Shown: positions 33,601 to 40,435 of the stretch, piece by piece | Layout of the letters: each line of letters opens with the position of its first letter | Numbering within the stretch: position 1 is the stretch's first letter | Origin: Clostridia bacterium | GTDB lineage: Bacteria; Bacillota; Clostridia; Oscillospirales; CAG-272 | NCBI GenBank assembly: GCA_017625935.1 | Contig: JAGALA010000044.1 | Location: forward strand, 1-53,827 | Direction: 5' to 3' | Length of the DNA stretch: 53,827 bases | The notes under the pieces: model-generated | The model's database searches: none | What the model saw: only the letters and a program-made list of their open reading frames with translations | What the model was told of the DNA's origin: nothing | Made by a program: the position numbers and the translations under genes

Positions 33601-34198
33601 CGTGACCTATAATTACCGCGTTTTTAACGGTTAGATTGCCCGCCTGCACGTATAAGCCAACGTAGCCGGCATAAAAGTCCACCTTATTCGACGGTGCCTT
33701 AGCGTTTACGGTCGAGGAAATAGTGCTTGCGGCTTCAATTTCCTCAGGCGTTCTGTCTCCTATCAAGCTAAGAGTCGCACCCTCGTTTGCCACAAAGAAG
33801 CCCGCGTATCTGTTATCATCGGGAATCCACCAATAGTGACCGTTAAAATATACGTTTAACGTAACCGCCTTATCAAGGCGAATGCCCGAGCCGATGGGAT
33901 TGCTTGGATTTGTTCCCATACAGTAGCTTACGTTTTCCGCAAGGACCAGGTTTAGCGTCTTTCCGTCAAATTGACTTAAAAAGTAGGTTGAATCCTCCTT
34001 TATGGAGTCACCTCTGCTTGAATAAAGCATTTCAATGCCTACTATGCTCTTGCCCTCGCTAACAAGCGTCAGAGCAAGCTCGGAATCCTCACTTTGCACT
34101 ACGTAGTAAGTGTTCTCCGCTTCGCTTGCCATAATGACAACTGAAAAAGCGAAAATCAACGATAAGATAAGTGCAAGTGATAAAAGTATCTTTTTCAT
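30692..34198 (-). CDS. Secreted multidomain phosphodiesterase with LamG domain
   Basis: A 1168-residue exported protein. Signal peptide 1-27. Residues about 30-410 are Asn/Gly-rich, beta-helix-like. A CxxC segment (YVCSACNATY, about 426) leads to a domain (about 436-575) shared with the 987-aa protein at 44497. Residues about 650-920 form a type I phosphodiesterase/nucleotide pyrophosphatase: KHVVVIGVDGAG, nucleophile region SNPTISAQCW, FDGADGAGH and TADHGGNG. Residues about 960-1168 are a LamG fold (AYLTFDGDV to DELMIFDG). The catalytic set looks complete. It probably cleaves phosphoesters outside the cell; no LPXTG or S-layer motif is seen. AGGAGGGAG precedes the ATG. Confidence 0.85.
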   Translation of the reverse strand: MKKILLSLALILSLIFAFSVVIMASEAENTYYVVQSEDSELALTLVSEGKSIVGIEMLYSSRGDSIKEDSTYFLSQFDGKTLNLVLAENVSYCMGTNPSNPIGSGIRLDKAVTLNVYFNGHYWWIPDDNRYAGFFVANEGATLSLIGDRTPEEIEAASTISSTVNAKAPSNKVDFYAGYVGLYVQAGNLTVKNAVIIGHDEVIYQKKYDGAQCFGTTVLHLENCAVYNKTNYKPIDLKADGITDIKAEIDHLYTEEMCINNILSDSYISNSKMTSFYTDSWHTDEYIGKEYFYVNNSTVGNYTCDGDTQHMVATDSTFAKIDLNGDTTGGAYATLINSTYTSLYLIKQNNIASARHGILYIVTPATCQSAAQRTVYTYDDKSQTNASSLDEQYSIDNPATGHDTENKPLSISYTNYLENGEAEYVCSACNATYVASIDPLFVCLGYSAAESGARGITVGYRINNEILDLYEEITGKSLAYGVFAVSKNKIGANEIFDTSGEASSGVISTLIDDYRFTMFSLKIVGFTEEQKDKALAMGAYVKATDGEAVEYSYLQSKSPNENEKYHFVTYNEIMNELAIQEMPFEDIEIEVGGTSFLPSTILVDGKERKLSYTFDGSNISIEDYVLTGLTENTETTVTASCKGIEVSFKVKVTSNAYKHVVVIGVDGAGAYFKNANTPNIDAIFEDGAVTYNMLTSNPTISAQCWGSLLHGVEPTLHGLTNSIAESNAYPSDSKFPSFFRVIRENDEDAVLASFTNWNPINVGIVENGIGVYKVGGISDSALTGEIIAYLAENNPTAMFVQFDGADGAGHSSGYGSQAQLDVISEIDAYIGQIYASYEAKGILNDTLFIVTADHGGNGKSHGGLTDGEKYVMFAAAGKTVQQGTIEDMEIRDTAAVVLYALGYESHENWTARVPSGLFEGVVAGERPVYVNKDSERYHENEMTPEKESDGYVTNFVDNELKAYLTFDGDVTDNQGGSTEENGKLYYVEGYYGQGAAFDDGYVTLNGCTLGKDSFTVAFWINTQGVSSDPCIISNKNWDSGKNSGLTIAINGSDNDIRLNLGNGGTRADCNVSLPSNYREGWMHIIAVVDRERNKLGICIDFETYVEVDIPSGLWETSFDTSYPLNIGQDGRGTYNAKLSATLDELMIFDGAFGESDIQALASYFGITD

Positions 34199-34234
34199 AA
34201 AATTCTCCCTCCTAAATACTTTTTTGATAATTTT

Positions 34235-34264
34235 ATTATAAAATAAGGGGCGGCGCGGTTTCAA
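34235..34264 (-). promoter_or_regulatory. Promoter of the phosphodiesterase gene
   Basis: Reverse-strand TTGAAA, 18 nt, TATAAT, about 37 nt before the ATG. Confidence 0.6.
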
Positions 34265-34300
34265 GTAGCCATCACCTATTTCTCCCTTTTGACGAATATT

Positions 34301-34320
34301 TGTTGAGTTTTGTTGAGTTT
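34301..34320. promoter_or_regulatory. Tandem 10-bp repeat between divergent promoters
   Basis: TGTTGAGTTT occurs twice head to tail, between the promoters of the phosphodiesterase gene and the DeoR gene. A plausible operator for the DeoR protein. Confidence 0.45.
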
Positions 34321-34364
34321 TCCAAGTTTTCCACACAAATTTCAACATTTATTTTTGAATTGTA

Positions 34365-34393
34365 TTGAAAACTCCACACGCACGTTGTATAAT
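34365..34393 (+). promoter_or_regulatory. Promoter of the deoR-like gene
   Basis: TTGAAA, 17 nt, TATAAT, about 28 nt before ATG 34422. Confidence 0.8.
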
Positions 34394-34421
34394 TAAATAA
34401 AAAACGAGCGTGAGGATATAT

Positions 34422-35213
34422 ATGACAAGACCCGAGGACAGAGAAAGCTATATTTTAACAAGCATTAAGGAAAACGGCTTTGCCTCTATAAACGATACAG
34501 CTAAAAAATTTGGCGTTTCGATTGAAACGGTAAGGCGCGATATAAACAAGCTTTGCAAGGAAAATTTGGTTAAAAAGGTGCGTGGCGGCGCGGTTTTGAG
34601 CAAGCCGTTTTGCCGCAAGGATGATGACTATTTTTTGAGAATGAAGTCAAATCAACATCAAAAATTAAGCATCGGAATGATGGCATCATCAATGATACGT
34701 GACGGAAGCGTCGTTGCGTTTGATGCGGGAGTATCTATTCAATCGGTTGCAAGATGTGTAAGCGATGTAAAAAACGTCACCTTTGTGACAAATTCCATAT
34801 CGATTGCAAGCATTCTGCTAAACAAATTTCATAGTGGCGAGATAAGCGGCAGAATTATTTTTATAGGCGGAGAGCTTGATATTCAAAACCGCTTTTCAAA
34901 GGGTGCGTTTGCCGCAAGCGCGGTAAACGACTATTACTTTGACATTTCCTTCGTTTCCTGTACCGCAATATCGCTTGATTCCGCATCATCCTACTGCCTT
35001 GATGAATGCTCATATTCAAAGCAGCTGATAAGCCGTTCAAGCACCTCCGTTTTAATTGCAGAAAGCAATAAAATCGGCAAAAATTCCATATGCCGCTTTG
35101 CCCAAATATCGGATTTTGACACCATAATAACCGATGACAAAAATCCCGTTTCAGATGAATTCAAAAGGAAATGCGAGGAGTCAAAAACAGAGCTTATAAC
35201 AGTTCGTTCCTAA
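34422..35213 (+). CDS. DeoR/GlpR-family transcriptional regulator
   Basis: A 263-residue repressor. The N-terminal helix-turn-helix reads FASINDTAKKFGVSIETVRR then DINKL, followed by VKKVRGGAV, the hallmark of the family. The C-terminal sugar-phosphate sensor domain (about 75-250) contains GMMASSMIRDGSVVAFDAG and IFIGGELD. DeoR proteins respond to sugar phosphates. It diverges from the phosphodiesterase gene, so that gene may be its target. ATG 34422 follows GAGGA by 6 nt. Confidence 0.9.
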   Translation: MTRPEDRESYILTSIKENGFASINDTAKKFGVSIETVRRDINKLCKENLVKKVRGGAVLSKPFCRKDDDYFLRMKSNQHQKLSIGMMASSMIRDGSVVAFDAGVSIQSVARCVSDVKNVTFVTNSISIASILLNKFHSGEISGRIIFIGGELDIQNRFSKGAFAASAVNDYYFDISFVSCTAISLDSASSYCLDECSYSKQLISRSSTSVLIAESNKIGKNSICRFAQISDFDTIITDDKNPVSDEFKRKCEESKTELITVRS

Positions 35214-35261
35214 GAGAACCACAAAGCTCATTCTTCGCTTTTGGGAGCCATTTGTCAAAGA

Positions 35262-35296
35262 GAACCCCGAACCTCAAATTTCGGTTCGAGGACCCC
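35262..35296. repeat. Imperfect palindrome CCGAACC/GGTTCG
   Basis: GAACCCCGAACCTC and GGTTCGAGGACCCC pair imperfectly around AAATTTC. No gene is seen here. It resembles dispersed Clostridia repeats, but only one copy is present. Confidence 0.45.
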
Positions 35297-35302
35297 TTGT
35301 CA

Positions 35303-35330
35303 AATAAAAAGGAGGGTACAAGCCCTCCTA
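35303..35330 (-). terminator. Terminator of the 186-aa membrane protein gene
   Basis: Reverse-strand AGGAGGG and CCCTCCT stem with loop CTTGTA, then TTTTATTTG. Confidence 0.8.
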
Positions 35331-35335
35331 ATTTA

Positions 35336-35896
35336 TTATTCCTCGTCAATTCCCAATTCCTTTTCGATTTCGGCGTTAAAGGTGGGGATGCTTGCCTGAC
35401 GCGACAGCTCGATAACCTCGCCAAGAAACGCTTCAAAATGCTCGTTCATCTCCACGATAAGCGCATCGTAGTGAGGTGAATTTCTGAACACGATAACCTG
35501 TTTCTTCTTTGAAAAAAGGTTGTGCGTGTAGTTGTAAAACATAATGCCTGCGTATTCCTTGGAGAGCTTTTCCTTCGTGTCCTTTTCGTAAGGGAGCACC
35601 TTTACCATATCCAAAACGGAATAGCTGCAAATATAATTTCCGCGCCTGCCTGTTGCCTTGTCAACGAAAAAGTCGTAGCTCTGCTCCCTCGGGTTCAATA
35701 CGTATGTATATGTGGTTAATTCATATCGCATCATAAGATACATAGCGCCAACGAGCGACGCCATGGTGATAAAAATGCACGCCGTCCTTCTCGTTCCGTT
35801 TTCAAACGGAAGCGAAATGCATATGAGTGCAAGGGCAAAAAGCCCTATATAAAGCGCGCGCAATGCGCCGCCCTCGTGCTTTGGTGAGAATTTCAT
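35336..35896 (-). CDS. Two-TM protein, unknown function
   Basis: A 186-residue protein with two adjacent TM helices (about 14-34 and 42-62), then a cytoplasmic beta-rich domain with TYVLNPREQSYDFFVDKATG and VIVFRNSPHYDALI. The plan resembles small PH-domain-like membrane proteins, but I cannot name a family. AAAGGAG precedes the ATG and lies in a short hairpin (35903-35917). It is downstream of rpmF, separated by a terminator. Confidence 0.72.
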   Translation of the reverse strand: MKFSPKHEGGALRALYIGLFALALICISLPFENGTRRTACIFITMASLVGAMYLMMRYELTTYTYVLNPREQSYDFFVDKATGRRGNYICSYSVLDMVKVLPYEKDTKEKLSKEYAGIMFYNYTHNLFSKKKQVIVFRNSPHYDALIVEMNEHFEAFLGEVIELSRQASIPTFNAEIEKELGIDEE

Positions 35897-35902
35897 TTTT
35901 AG

Positions 35903-35917
35903 CTCCTTTACAAGGAG
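35903..35917 (-). promoter_or_regulatory. Hairpin sequestering the ribosome binding site
   Basis: Reverse-strand CTCCTT-GTA-AAGGAG places the Shine-Dalgarno of the 35896 start inside a 6-bp stem with a 3-nt loop. Confidence 0.4.
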
Positions 35918-35969
35918 ATAGCGAAATGAGTACAATCGATACCATCACTATTCTCCGTTGATTTCATAG

Positions 35970-36002
35970 TAAAAACAAAGGACTTACTGTGCGTAAGTCC
36001 TT
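35970..36002 (-). terminator. Terminator of DUF177-rpmF
   Basis: Reverse-strand AAGGACTTAC and GTAAGTCCTT, perfect 10-bp stem, then TGTTTTT. It lies 6 nt past the rpmF stop. Confidence 0.85.
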
Positions 36003-36008
36003 AAGCTT

Positions 36009-36194
36009 TTATGCGTTTTCCTTGTTTACGATTTGCTTATCTGCATAGTAGCCGCAAGCTGAGCAAACGCGATGTGCAAGATTGTACTCGCCACACTTTG
36101 AGCATTTAACCATTGTTGGAGCTGTGAGCTTTGAGTTGTTTGATCTTCTCTTGTTTGTGCGTGCGTGAGATTGTTTTCTCTTTGGTACTGCCAT
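36009..36194 (-). CDS. rpmF: Ribosomal protein bL32
   Basis: A 61-residue large-subunit protein. MAVPKRKQSHARTNKRRS is the invariant start. A zinc ribbon CSKCGEYN...CSACGYY identifies the zinc-binding form, which some Bacillota replace by a Cys-free paralogue under zinc limitation. AAAGGAGG stands before the ATG. It follows the DUF177 gene, the conserved gene order in most bacteria, and shares its promoter. Confidence 0.97.
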   Translation of the reverse strand: MAVPKRKQSHARTNKRRSNNSKLTAPTMVKCSKCGEYNLAHRVCSACGYYADKQIVNKENA

Positions 36195-36250
36195 TTTAAG
36201 AGTCCTCCTTTAGCTTTTTATGCTTAACTTTTTAATACTAAGATATTATA

Positions 36251-36781
36251 CTACAATGTTTCATCATTTTCAAGTAGTTTTTGTAAAATTGCAAGTCTGG
36301 GGTCGATTTCTTTTTTCTTCGGGCAATCACAAGCTTCAAAATTTAGGTTTTTGCCGCATTTTGAACAAAGTCCCTTGCATTCCTCTTTACAAAGGAGCTT
36401 CGGCGGAAACTCAAGGAGTAAGTCCTCTACAAGCTCACGGTCGATGTCTAAGAATCCGTTCTTGACGATAACATACTCGTCGTTATCCTCATCCTGTAAA
36501 GTGCCTTTCGTTGCCACGGTGCGATTGAAATTGAGGGTAAATGTGCCAAAAATATCCTCAAGACATCTTGCACAGCGCGAGGTGTAATCAATCTCTGCTG
36601 TAAGCGAAAGCGCCATATAGCCCGCATTGTCGGTGACTGAGCCCTTTACCCTTACAGGTGCTGTGAATGAAACGTCGTCAGGTGGAATAAGATTATTGCT
36701 CTCGTCCTTAGTATCAATCAAATACTCAAAGTCAACCCTTGAGCTTTTGCCATTGATTAAAGATGTTATGTCAAGAACCAT
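36251..36781 (-). CDS. DUF177 (YceD) protein
   Basis: This 176-residue protein, conserved upstream of rpmF in most bacteria, is linked to ribosome and 23S rRNA metabolism. It has the typical central YTSRCARCLEDI and C-terminal CKEECKGLCSKCGKNLN, which look like metal sites. The final helix follows DPRLAILQKLL. The start ATG is followed by VLDITSLI. It is transcribed with rpmF from the promoter at 36844. Confidence 0.9.
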   Translation of the reverse strand: MVLDITSLINGKSSRVDFEYLIDTKDESNNLIPPDDVSFTAPVRVKGSVTDNAGYMALSLTAEIDYTSRCARCLEDIFGTFTLNFNRTVATKGTLQDEDNDEYVIVKNGFLDIDRELVEDLLLEFPPKLLCKEECKGLCSKCGKNLNFEACDCPKKKEIDPRLAILQKLLENDETL

Positions 36782-36843
36782 AAGCTACTCCCTTGCATTT
36801 ACAATAGTGGCAATAAGGGTGGTCCTTCGCCACTTGCCTAACT

Positions 36844-36872
36844 ATTATAAAGAAAAATACCCCTTTTGTCAA
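36844..36872 (-). promoter_or_regulatory. Promoter of DUF177-rpmF
   Basis: Reverse-strand TTGACA, 17 nt, TATAAT, both perfect. Confidence 0.85.
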
Positions 36873-36890
36873 GTATTTTTTTCAAAAAAC

Positions 36891-36919
36891 TTGCACAACC
36901 CTAAAATATATGATACAAT
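36891..36919 (+). promoter_or_regulatory. Promoter of the gene at 36950
   Basis: TTGCAC, 17 nt, TACAAT, about 30 nt before the ATG. Confidence 0.65.
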
Positions 36920-36949
36920 TATAGCAATAATATTTATGAGAGGGCTGAA

Positions 36950-37660
36950 ATGGAAGAAAAATCAAGTGCTATTAGCATAATTGGCAAAATTATCACAATT
37001 GTTGCCACAGTTGCCCTTGCGGTGTTTGTTGTGTTCTTCGGTATTCAAATATACCGTTCGACAAAATTTGACCTGTTTGACGAGGTTTATATCACAGATA
37101 AATTCAAGGCGGCGTACGCAGCAAATGACGAGGTGCGCACTCACTCTGTCGGCGTTCAAGGTTTGAGCGAAAACGGCGTAATCAAAATTACCGAGCTTGT
37201 TTATATAATGAACCCCGTGGAGGAAAACGCGTGTCTTGCGACAGGCGAGGCGTATATACAGTTTGGCGTGCGCATAAACAAGCTGCATATCGAAGAGGTG
37301 CAGGAAAAATGCCCTAATCTCGACTACGACGATATTGAATTTTTCCTTGTCGGAAAAACCGATACGGGAACGAAATATGAATACAAGCTTGCAGGAGATG
37401 ACCTTATCGACAGCGGCGAAAAATTTCAGTACAAATATTACAAATACGAGAAAAATGACGTTTTAATGGACCTTGACTCCCTTGTTATTGAAATGCGCTT
37501 AAACGGCATTACGGTTGTTGAAAACGAAAAAGGCGAGAGCATACTTGTCGAGGACGAAACAAAGGTCCACGTGGCTGACTCAACCGAAATTCACAAAAAG
37601 GACCGCACGTATATCGAGTATAAATTCTCCCGCAAGGAGAAAAAGGAGCTTGGAATATAA
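36950..37660 (+). CDS. Single-TM exported protein, unknown function
   Basis: A 236-residue protein with a short cytoplasmic N-terminus, one TM helix (about 10-34) and an acidic, Tyr-rich outer domain of about 200 residues. I recognise no domain; pattern suggests beta strands with TGEAYIQFGVRINKLH and KFQYKYYKYEKND. GAGAGGG precedes the ATG. Monocistronic, with promoter at 36891 and terminator at 37724. Nothing links it to the ribosomal genes beyond neighbourhood. Confidence 0.7.
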   Translation: MEEKSSAISIIGKIITIVATVALAVFVVFFGIQIYRSTKFDLFDEVYITDKFKAAYAANDEVRTHSVGVQGLSENGVIKITELVYIMNPVEENACLATGEAYIQFGVRINKLHIEEVQEKCPNLDYDDIEFFLVGKTDTGTKYEYKLAGDDLIDSGEKFQYKYYKYEKNDVLMDLDSLVIEMRLNGITVVENEKGESILVEDETKVHVADSTEIHKKDRTYIEYKFSRKEKKELGI

Positions 37661-37663
37661 AGC

Positions 37664-37725
37664 GATATACGCGAATGAATTGCAGCCTCGCGGTTGCATA
37701 AATTGCGCCTATTGCACATACGCAA
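37664..37725. repeat. Degenerate hairpin array
   Basis: In reverse: GTGCAATAGGCGCAATTTAT, GCAACCGCGAGGCTGCAATT, CATTCGCGTATATCGC. These units join mini-hairpins with a GCAATT(C/T)AT linker, similar in layout to the arrays at 53172 and 53463. Confidence 0.4.
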
Positions 37726-37767
37726 AATCCCATCACTGCCAAACGCAAGTGATGGGATTTGTTTTTA
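37724..37767. terminator. Terminator
   Basis: AAATCCCATCACT and AGTGATGGGATTT form a 13-bp stem with a loop of about 9 nt, then GTTTTTAG. Confidence 0.85.
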
Positions 37768-37824
37768 GTTTTAAGAGTCGGTTAGCGGTTGGAGATAAGC
37801 GTCCCTTGTCTTACACGTCTCCAT

Positions 37825-38451
37825 CTATTTGCTGAAATCGTAGTATTCACCATAATGAATATCAATGAATTCCGACCAATTTGAAATGATTTGCTCTTTT
37901 TCTTGTTCGTTATCTATGTATGAAAAAAAGCTCAAGAAAATTATTGTTTTATTTGTGTCATTGTAGCATACCATATTAAATTTTTTAGGAAAACTTACTT
38001 TATCTTCATTCGCTGAAAAATTGCCGTTTTCATAAAACGTATAGTCGCCGTACTTGTATATACTGTCATTGGCTGATGGTATTTTGGAGATAACCTCGGC
38101 TTTTGCGCTTTCGTACACCTCGCCTGAATATTTTAACGAAAGTATGGCTTTTATGGGCGAGCTGCTCGATTTGTCAAAAAACATCCAGTTAAATACTTTT
38201 TCGGAATAAAAATGAAAATCTCCTTCCAAATATTCAAAATCCGATAAAAACGTTTGGCTCGGTAAGAAATTTTTGACATTAATATTATCGGAATAAGATG
38301 CTATACCGTTGGGCTCTATATCATCCTTATACTCTTGAAGCGAATCGCATTGTGAAACGTTGCGAAACGGAAAAACGCTGCAAGAGCCCAGAGAAAATAC
38401 AATAACCGTTATCATAAGCGTACAAATTATAATTCTTATTCTTTTATCCAT
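37825..38451 (-). CDS. Lipoprotein, unknown function
   Basis: A 208-residue lipoprotein with lipobox SLGSC. The mature domain is rich in Tyr, Phe and Ser and ends HYGEYYDFSK; no family recognised. I chose ATG 38451 because GGAGG stands 7 nt upstream. It has a degenerate GGAGACA-type sequence (37799-37823, CCCTTGTCTTACACGTCTCC) at the 3' end and a clear copy (38500) in its leader, the same arrangement as the gene at 16509, with nearly the same promoter. Confidence 0.72.
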   Translation of the reverse strand: MDKRIRIIICTLMITVIVFSLGSCSVFPFRNVSQCDSLQEYKDDIEPNGIASYSDNINVKNFLPSQTFLSDFEYLEGDFHFYSEKVFNWMFFDKSSSSPIKAILSLKYSGEVYESAKAEVISKIPSANDSIYKYGDYTFYENGNFSANEDKVSFPKKFNMVCYNDTNKTIIFLSFFSYIDNEQEKEQIISNWSEFIDIHYGEYYDFSK

Positions 38452-38499
38452 ATTTTCCTCCATCACTCAAATTTATTTGTCTTAAAATCTTGGAAAGCA

Positions 38500-38519
38500 G
38501 GGGACGGTTCCTTGTCTCC
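38500..38519. repeat. GGAGACA repeat in the 5' leader
   Basis: GGGGACGGTTCCTTGTCTCC, the same core as at 16247 and 17141. Sequence continues in parallel with the 17141 copy through the promoter. Confidence 0.85.
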
Positions 38520-38541
38520 CTATTGTTTATTCTTCAATTTT

Positions 38542-38570
38542 AGTATATCATACCGAATTTTGCTTGTCAA
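38542..38570 (-). promoter_or_regulatory. Promoter of the repeat-linked lipoprotein gene
   Basis: Reverse-strand TTGACA, 17 nt, TATACT, with TATACTAAAATT downstream as at 17185. Confidence 0.8.
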
Positions 38571-38615
38571 GGTGTCCACCTGTATGCTCTTAATTCACCC
38601 AAGACGCGGTTTTGC

Positions 38616-38643
38616 ACACAAAAAGGGGCTTTCGCCCCTTTTG
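38616..38643 (-). terminator. Terminator of mazF
   Basis: Reverse-strand AAAAGGGGC-GAAA-GCCCCTTTT then TGTG. It begins right at the stop codon. Confidence 0.8.
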
Positions 38644-39075
38644 TTATATTGTTGCCGTATTCGGTATAGTAGCGACTATCTGTGGCGGAACGCTTGGCGT
38701 GCCGCTTGGCGTGATGTCGTCCTTTTTATCTATCGAAAGACCGAAGGAAACGCTGATTGCGCTATTGACATCGTTCATTTGCTTATCGGACAGGTGTCCC
38801 ATTTTTTCCTTTAGGCGCGCCTTGTCAATAGTTCTTATTTGTTCGAGTAAAACTACGGAGTCCTTAAGTAATCCGCCGTCAAGCGCACCAATGCCGATGT
38901 GCGTCGGAAGCTTTGCCTTGGTCATTTTGCTTGTGATTGCCGCGGCAATGACCGTTGGGCTATATTTGTTTCCTATGTCGTTTTGTATTATTAAAACAGG
39001 GCGAAGTCCCCCCTGCTCCGAGCCGATAACGGGGCTTAAATCTGCGTAATATATATCCCCACGCTTTATATTCAA
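38644..39075 (-). CDS. mazF: MazF/PemK-type endoribonuclease toxin
   Basis: A 143-residue toxin that cleaves mRNA at short sequences. The start [20 protein letters not shown] and then [12 protein letters not shown] are nearly identical to Bacillota MazF/EndoA. The TTG start has AGGAG 8 nt upstream, and that site is the best choice; an upstream ATG would add 11 residues without a site. No antitoxin is seen upstream in the 180 nt to the divergent gene or downstream. The protein carries about 25 residues more than EndoA, a Pro/Thr/Ser tail ([15 protein letters not shown]). Confidence 0.9.
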   Translation of the reverse strand: MNIKRGDIYYADLSPVIGSEQGGLRPVLIIQNDIGNKYSPTVIAAAITSKMTKAKLPTHIGIGALDGGLLKDSVVLLEQIRTIDKARLKEKMGHLSDKQMNDVNSAISVSFGLSIDKKDDITPSGTPSVPPQIVATIPNTATI

Positions 39076-39188
39076 TTTTATCACTCCTATAATTTCTTTG
39101 GTATTCATATTATTGCCGTTTTTGGTGGCTTTAATCGTCCTTTTACTATTTTATGAATATTTAGAAATATTGTTTTTCAAATTTACAC

Positions 39189-39217
39189 TTGCATTGAGGC
39201 GCAAATAGTGATAAAAT
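39189..39217 (+). promoter_or_regulatory. Promoter of the thioesterase gene
   Basis: TTGCAT, 17 nt, TAAAAT, about 38 nt before the ATG. Confidence 0.6.
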
Positions 39218-39255
39218 ATCATTTGTATTTATTATTTTCGTTTTTTCGAGGTATT

Positions 39256-39981
39256 ATGAAATTTACTCAGAGCTATAAGGTTAAATTCCACGACACAAAC
39301 TCAAACGAGCTACTCGGTGCGTCGGGCGTTTTGAAGCTGATACAGGAAACGGGAATGCTTCATATGGACTTTGCACGTCCCTCATACCGCGACCTGTTAA
39401 ATCAAGATAAGGCACTTATTTTAAGCAGCATAAGAATTAATATGTACTCCCCCATTTCCGCGTACGACGAGGTAACGGTTACCACCTGGGCAACGGGCTC
39501 ACGCGGCTTTACAACGTACCGCTCGTTCCAAATCCACAAAGGTGAGGAGCTGCTTGCCGAGGCTAATACTATCTGGGCGCTTGTTTCTGTCAGCGAGAAA
39601 AAGCTTGTTAAAATCAGCGAGGTTGATTTTTCAAATTTCCAGCCCGAGCCGCAGCTCGAGCTTGATGCTCCGTCAAAGGTGCGTATCCCGAGCGAATTAA
39701 AGCTCAGCTTGGTTGGTGAATACACAGTCAGATACACCGACACGGATTTGAACATGCACGTCAACAACACAAACTACCCCGATATGTTCTTTAACTATCT
39801 GCCCTCCCCTGAGAAAAAAATCGTTAAGAGTGTCGCAATTTGCTACGTAAACGATGCCAAGGTGGGCGACAATTTGAAGTTTTATATGGGAAAAACGGAC
39901 GGAAAATACTATATGCGCTCCGTACACGAGGACGGACGCGTAAATGCCGAGGTTGAATTTATAACCGAGACACTTGGTTAA
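39256..39981 (+). CDS. Acyl-ACP thioesterase family protein
   Basis: A 241-residue double-hotdog protein of the FatA/FatB-like family, which hydrolyses acyl-ACP to release free fatty acid. The first half starts SYKVKFHDTNSNELLGASG and continues with LKLIQETGMLH; the second starts TVRYTDTDLNMHVNNTNYPD, where the Asn/His pair is catalytic in relatives. The ATG follows CGAGGT. It may provide fatty acids for excretion or regulate chain length. In this window it complements FakA/FakB and the acyl-CoA ligase. Confidence 0.9.
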   Translation: MKFTQSYKVKFHDTNSNELLGASGVLKLIQETGMLHMDFARPSYRDLLNQDKALILSSIRINMYSPISAYDEVTVTTWATGSRGFTTYRSFQIHKGEELLAEANTIWALVSVSEKKLVKISEVDFSNFQPEPQLELDAPSKVRIPSELKLSLVGEYTVRYTDTDLNMHVNNTNYPDMFFNYLPSPEKKIVKSVAICYVNDAKVGDNLKFYMGKTDGKYYMRSVHEDGRVNAEVEFITETLG

Positions 39982-40001
39982 TATTACACTGTGGTTTTCT
40001 A

Positions 40002-40030
40002 TTGACATAATCAATTGTATATGTTATTAT
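40002..40030 (+). promoter_or_regulatory. Promoter of the 76-aa gene
   Basis: TTGACA, 17 nt, TATTAT, about 30 nt before the ATG. Confidence 0.75.
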
Positions 40031-40060
40031 ATATACAAATTAAAGATAAGGAGATTTATT

Positions 40061-40291
40061 ATGAAAAAGGTTATTTGCAAAAAGACTTACGATACAGACG
40101 CATCCGTTATAGTTAAGAAATTCACAAGCGGTGAGCTTGGCGATCCTGCCGGCTACGAGGAGACTCTTTACCAAACTGAGGACGGCTTCTATTTCGTTTA
40201 CACAAACGGCGGCAGTGAGTCAATCCATCCCGAGGAAAACATTAAGCGTATCGCAAAGACGGCTGTTAACGAGTGGATTGAAAACCACTAA
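40061..40291 (+). CDS. Small conserved-looking protein (76 aa)
   Basis: A 76-residue cytoplasmic protein starting MKKVICKKTYDTDASV and ending AKTAVNEWIENH. It has the pattern of small Firmicutes proteins that combine an N-terminal strand repeat (KxYDTD), a middle ETLYQTEDGFYFVYTNGG and an acidic helix at the end. Function unknown. AAGGAG stands 9 nt before the ATG, and it has its own promoter, so I regard it as a real gene. Confidence 0.8.
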   Translation: MKKVICKKTYDTDASVIVKKFTSGELGDPAGYEETLYQTEDGFYFVYTNGGSESIHPEENIKRIAKTAVNEWIENH

Positions 40292-40322
40292 TGTGGGATG
40301 TCGGGGGCGAAATTTTCTACAA
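40292..40322. repeat. Decayed GTCGAGGACG repeat
   Basis: GTGGGATGTCGGGGGCGAAA then TTTTCTACAATG. Compare GGGATGTCGAGGACG and CCCCTACAAT at 2155; internal bases have diverged. Confidence 0.5.
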
Positions 40323-40357
40323 TGTTCGTTCGATAACACCCGATAAATAAAGAAAAA

Positions 40358-40392
40358 GAAGAAGCGTGTTTCCAAAAGCACGCTTCTATTTA
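40358..40392. terminator. Terminator of the 76-aa gene
   Basis: AGAAGCGTG and CACGCTTCT with a loop TTTCCAAAAG, then ATTT. Confidence 0.75.
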
Positions 40393-40435
40393 ACAAAGGG
40401 GCGCGCTTTGCAGCTCTCTTTATAAAGGACTTTAT

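Noticed and set aside
39076..39255. MazE-like antitoxin gene before mazF
   Set aside because: No frame with a ribosome site or AbrB/ribbon-helix pattern is seen on the reverse strand there.
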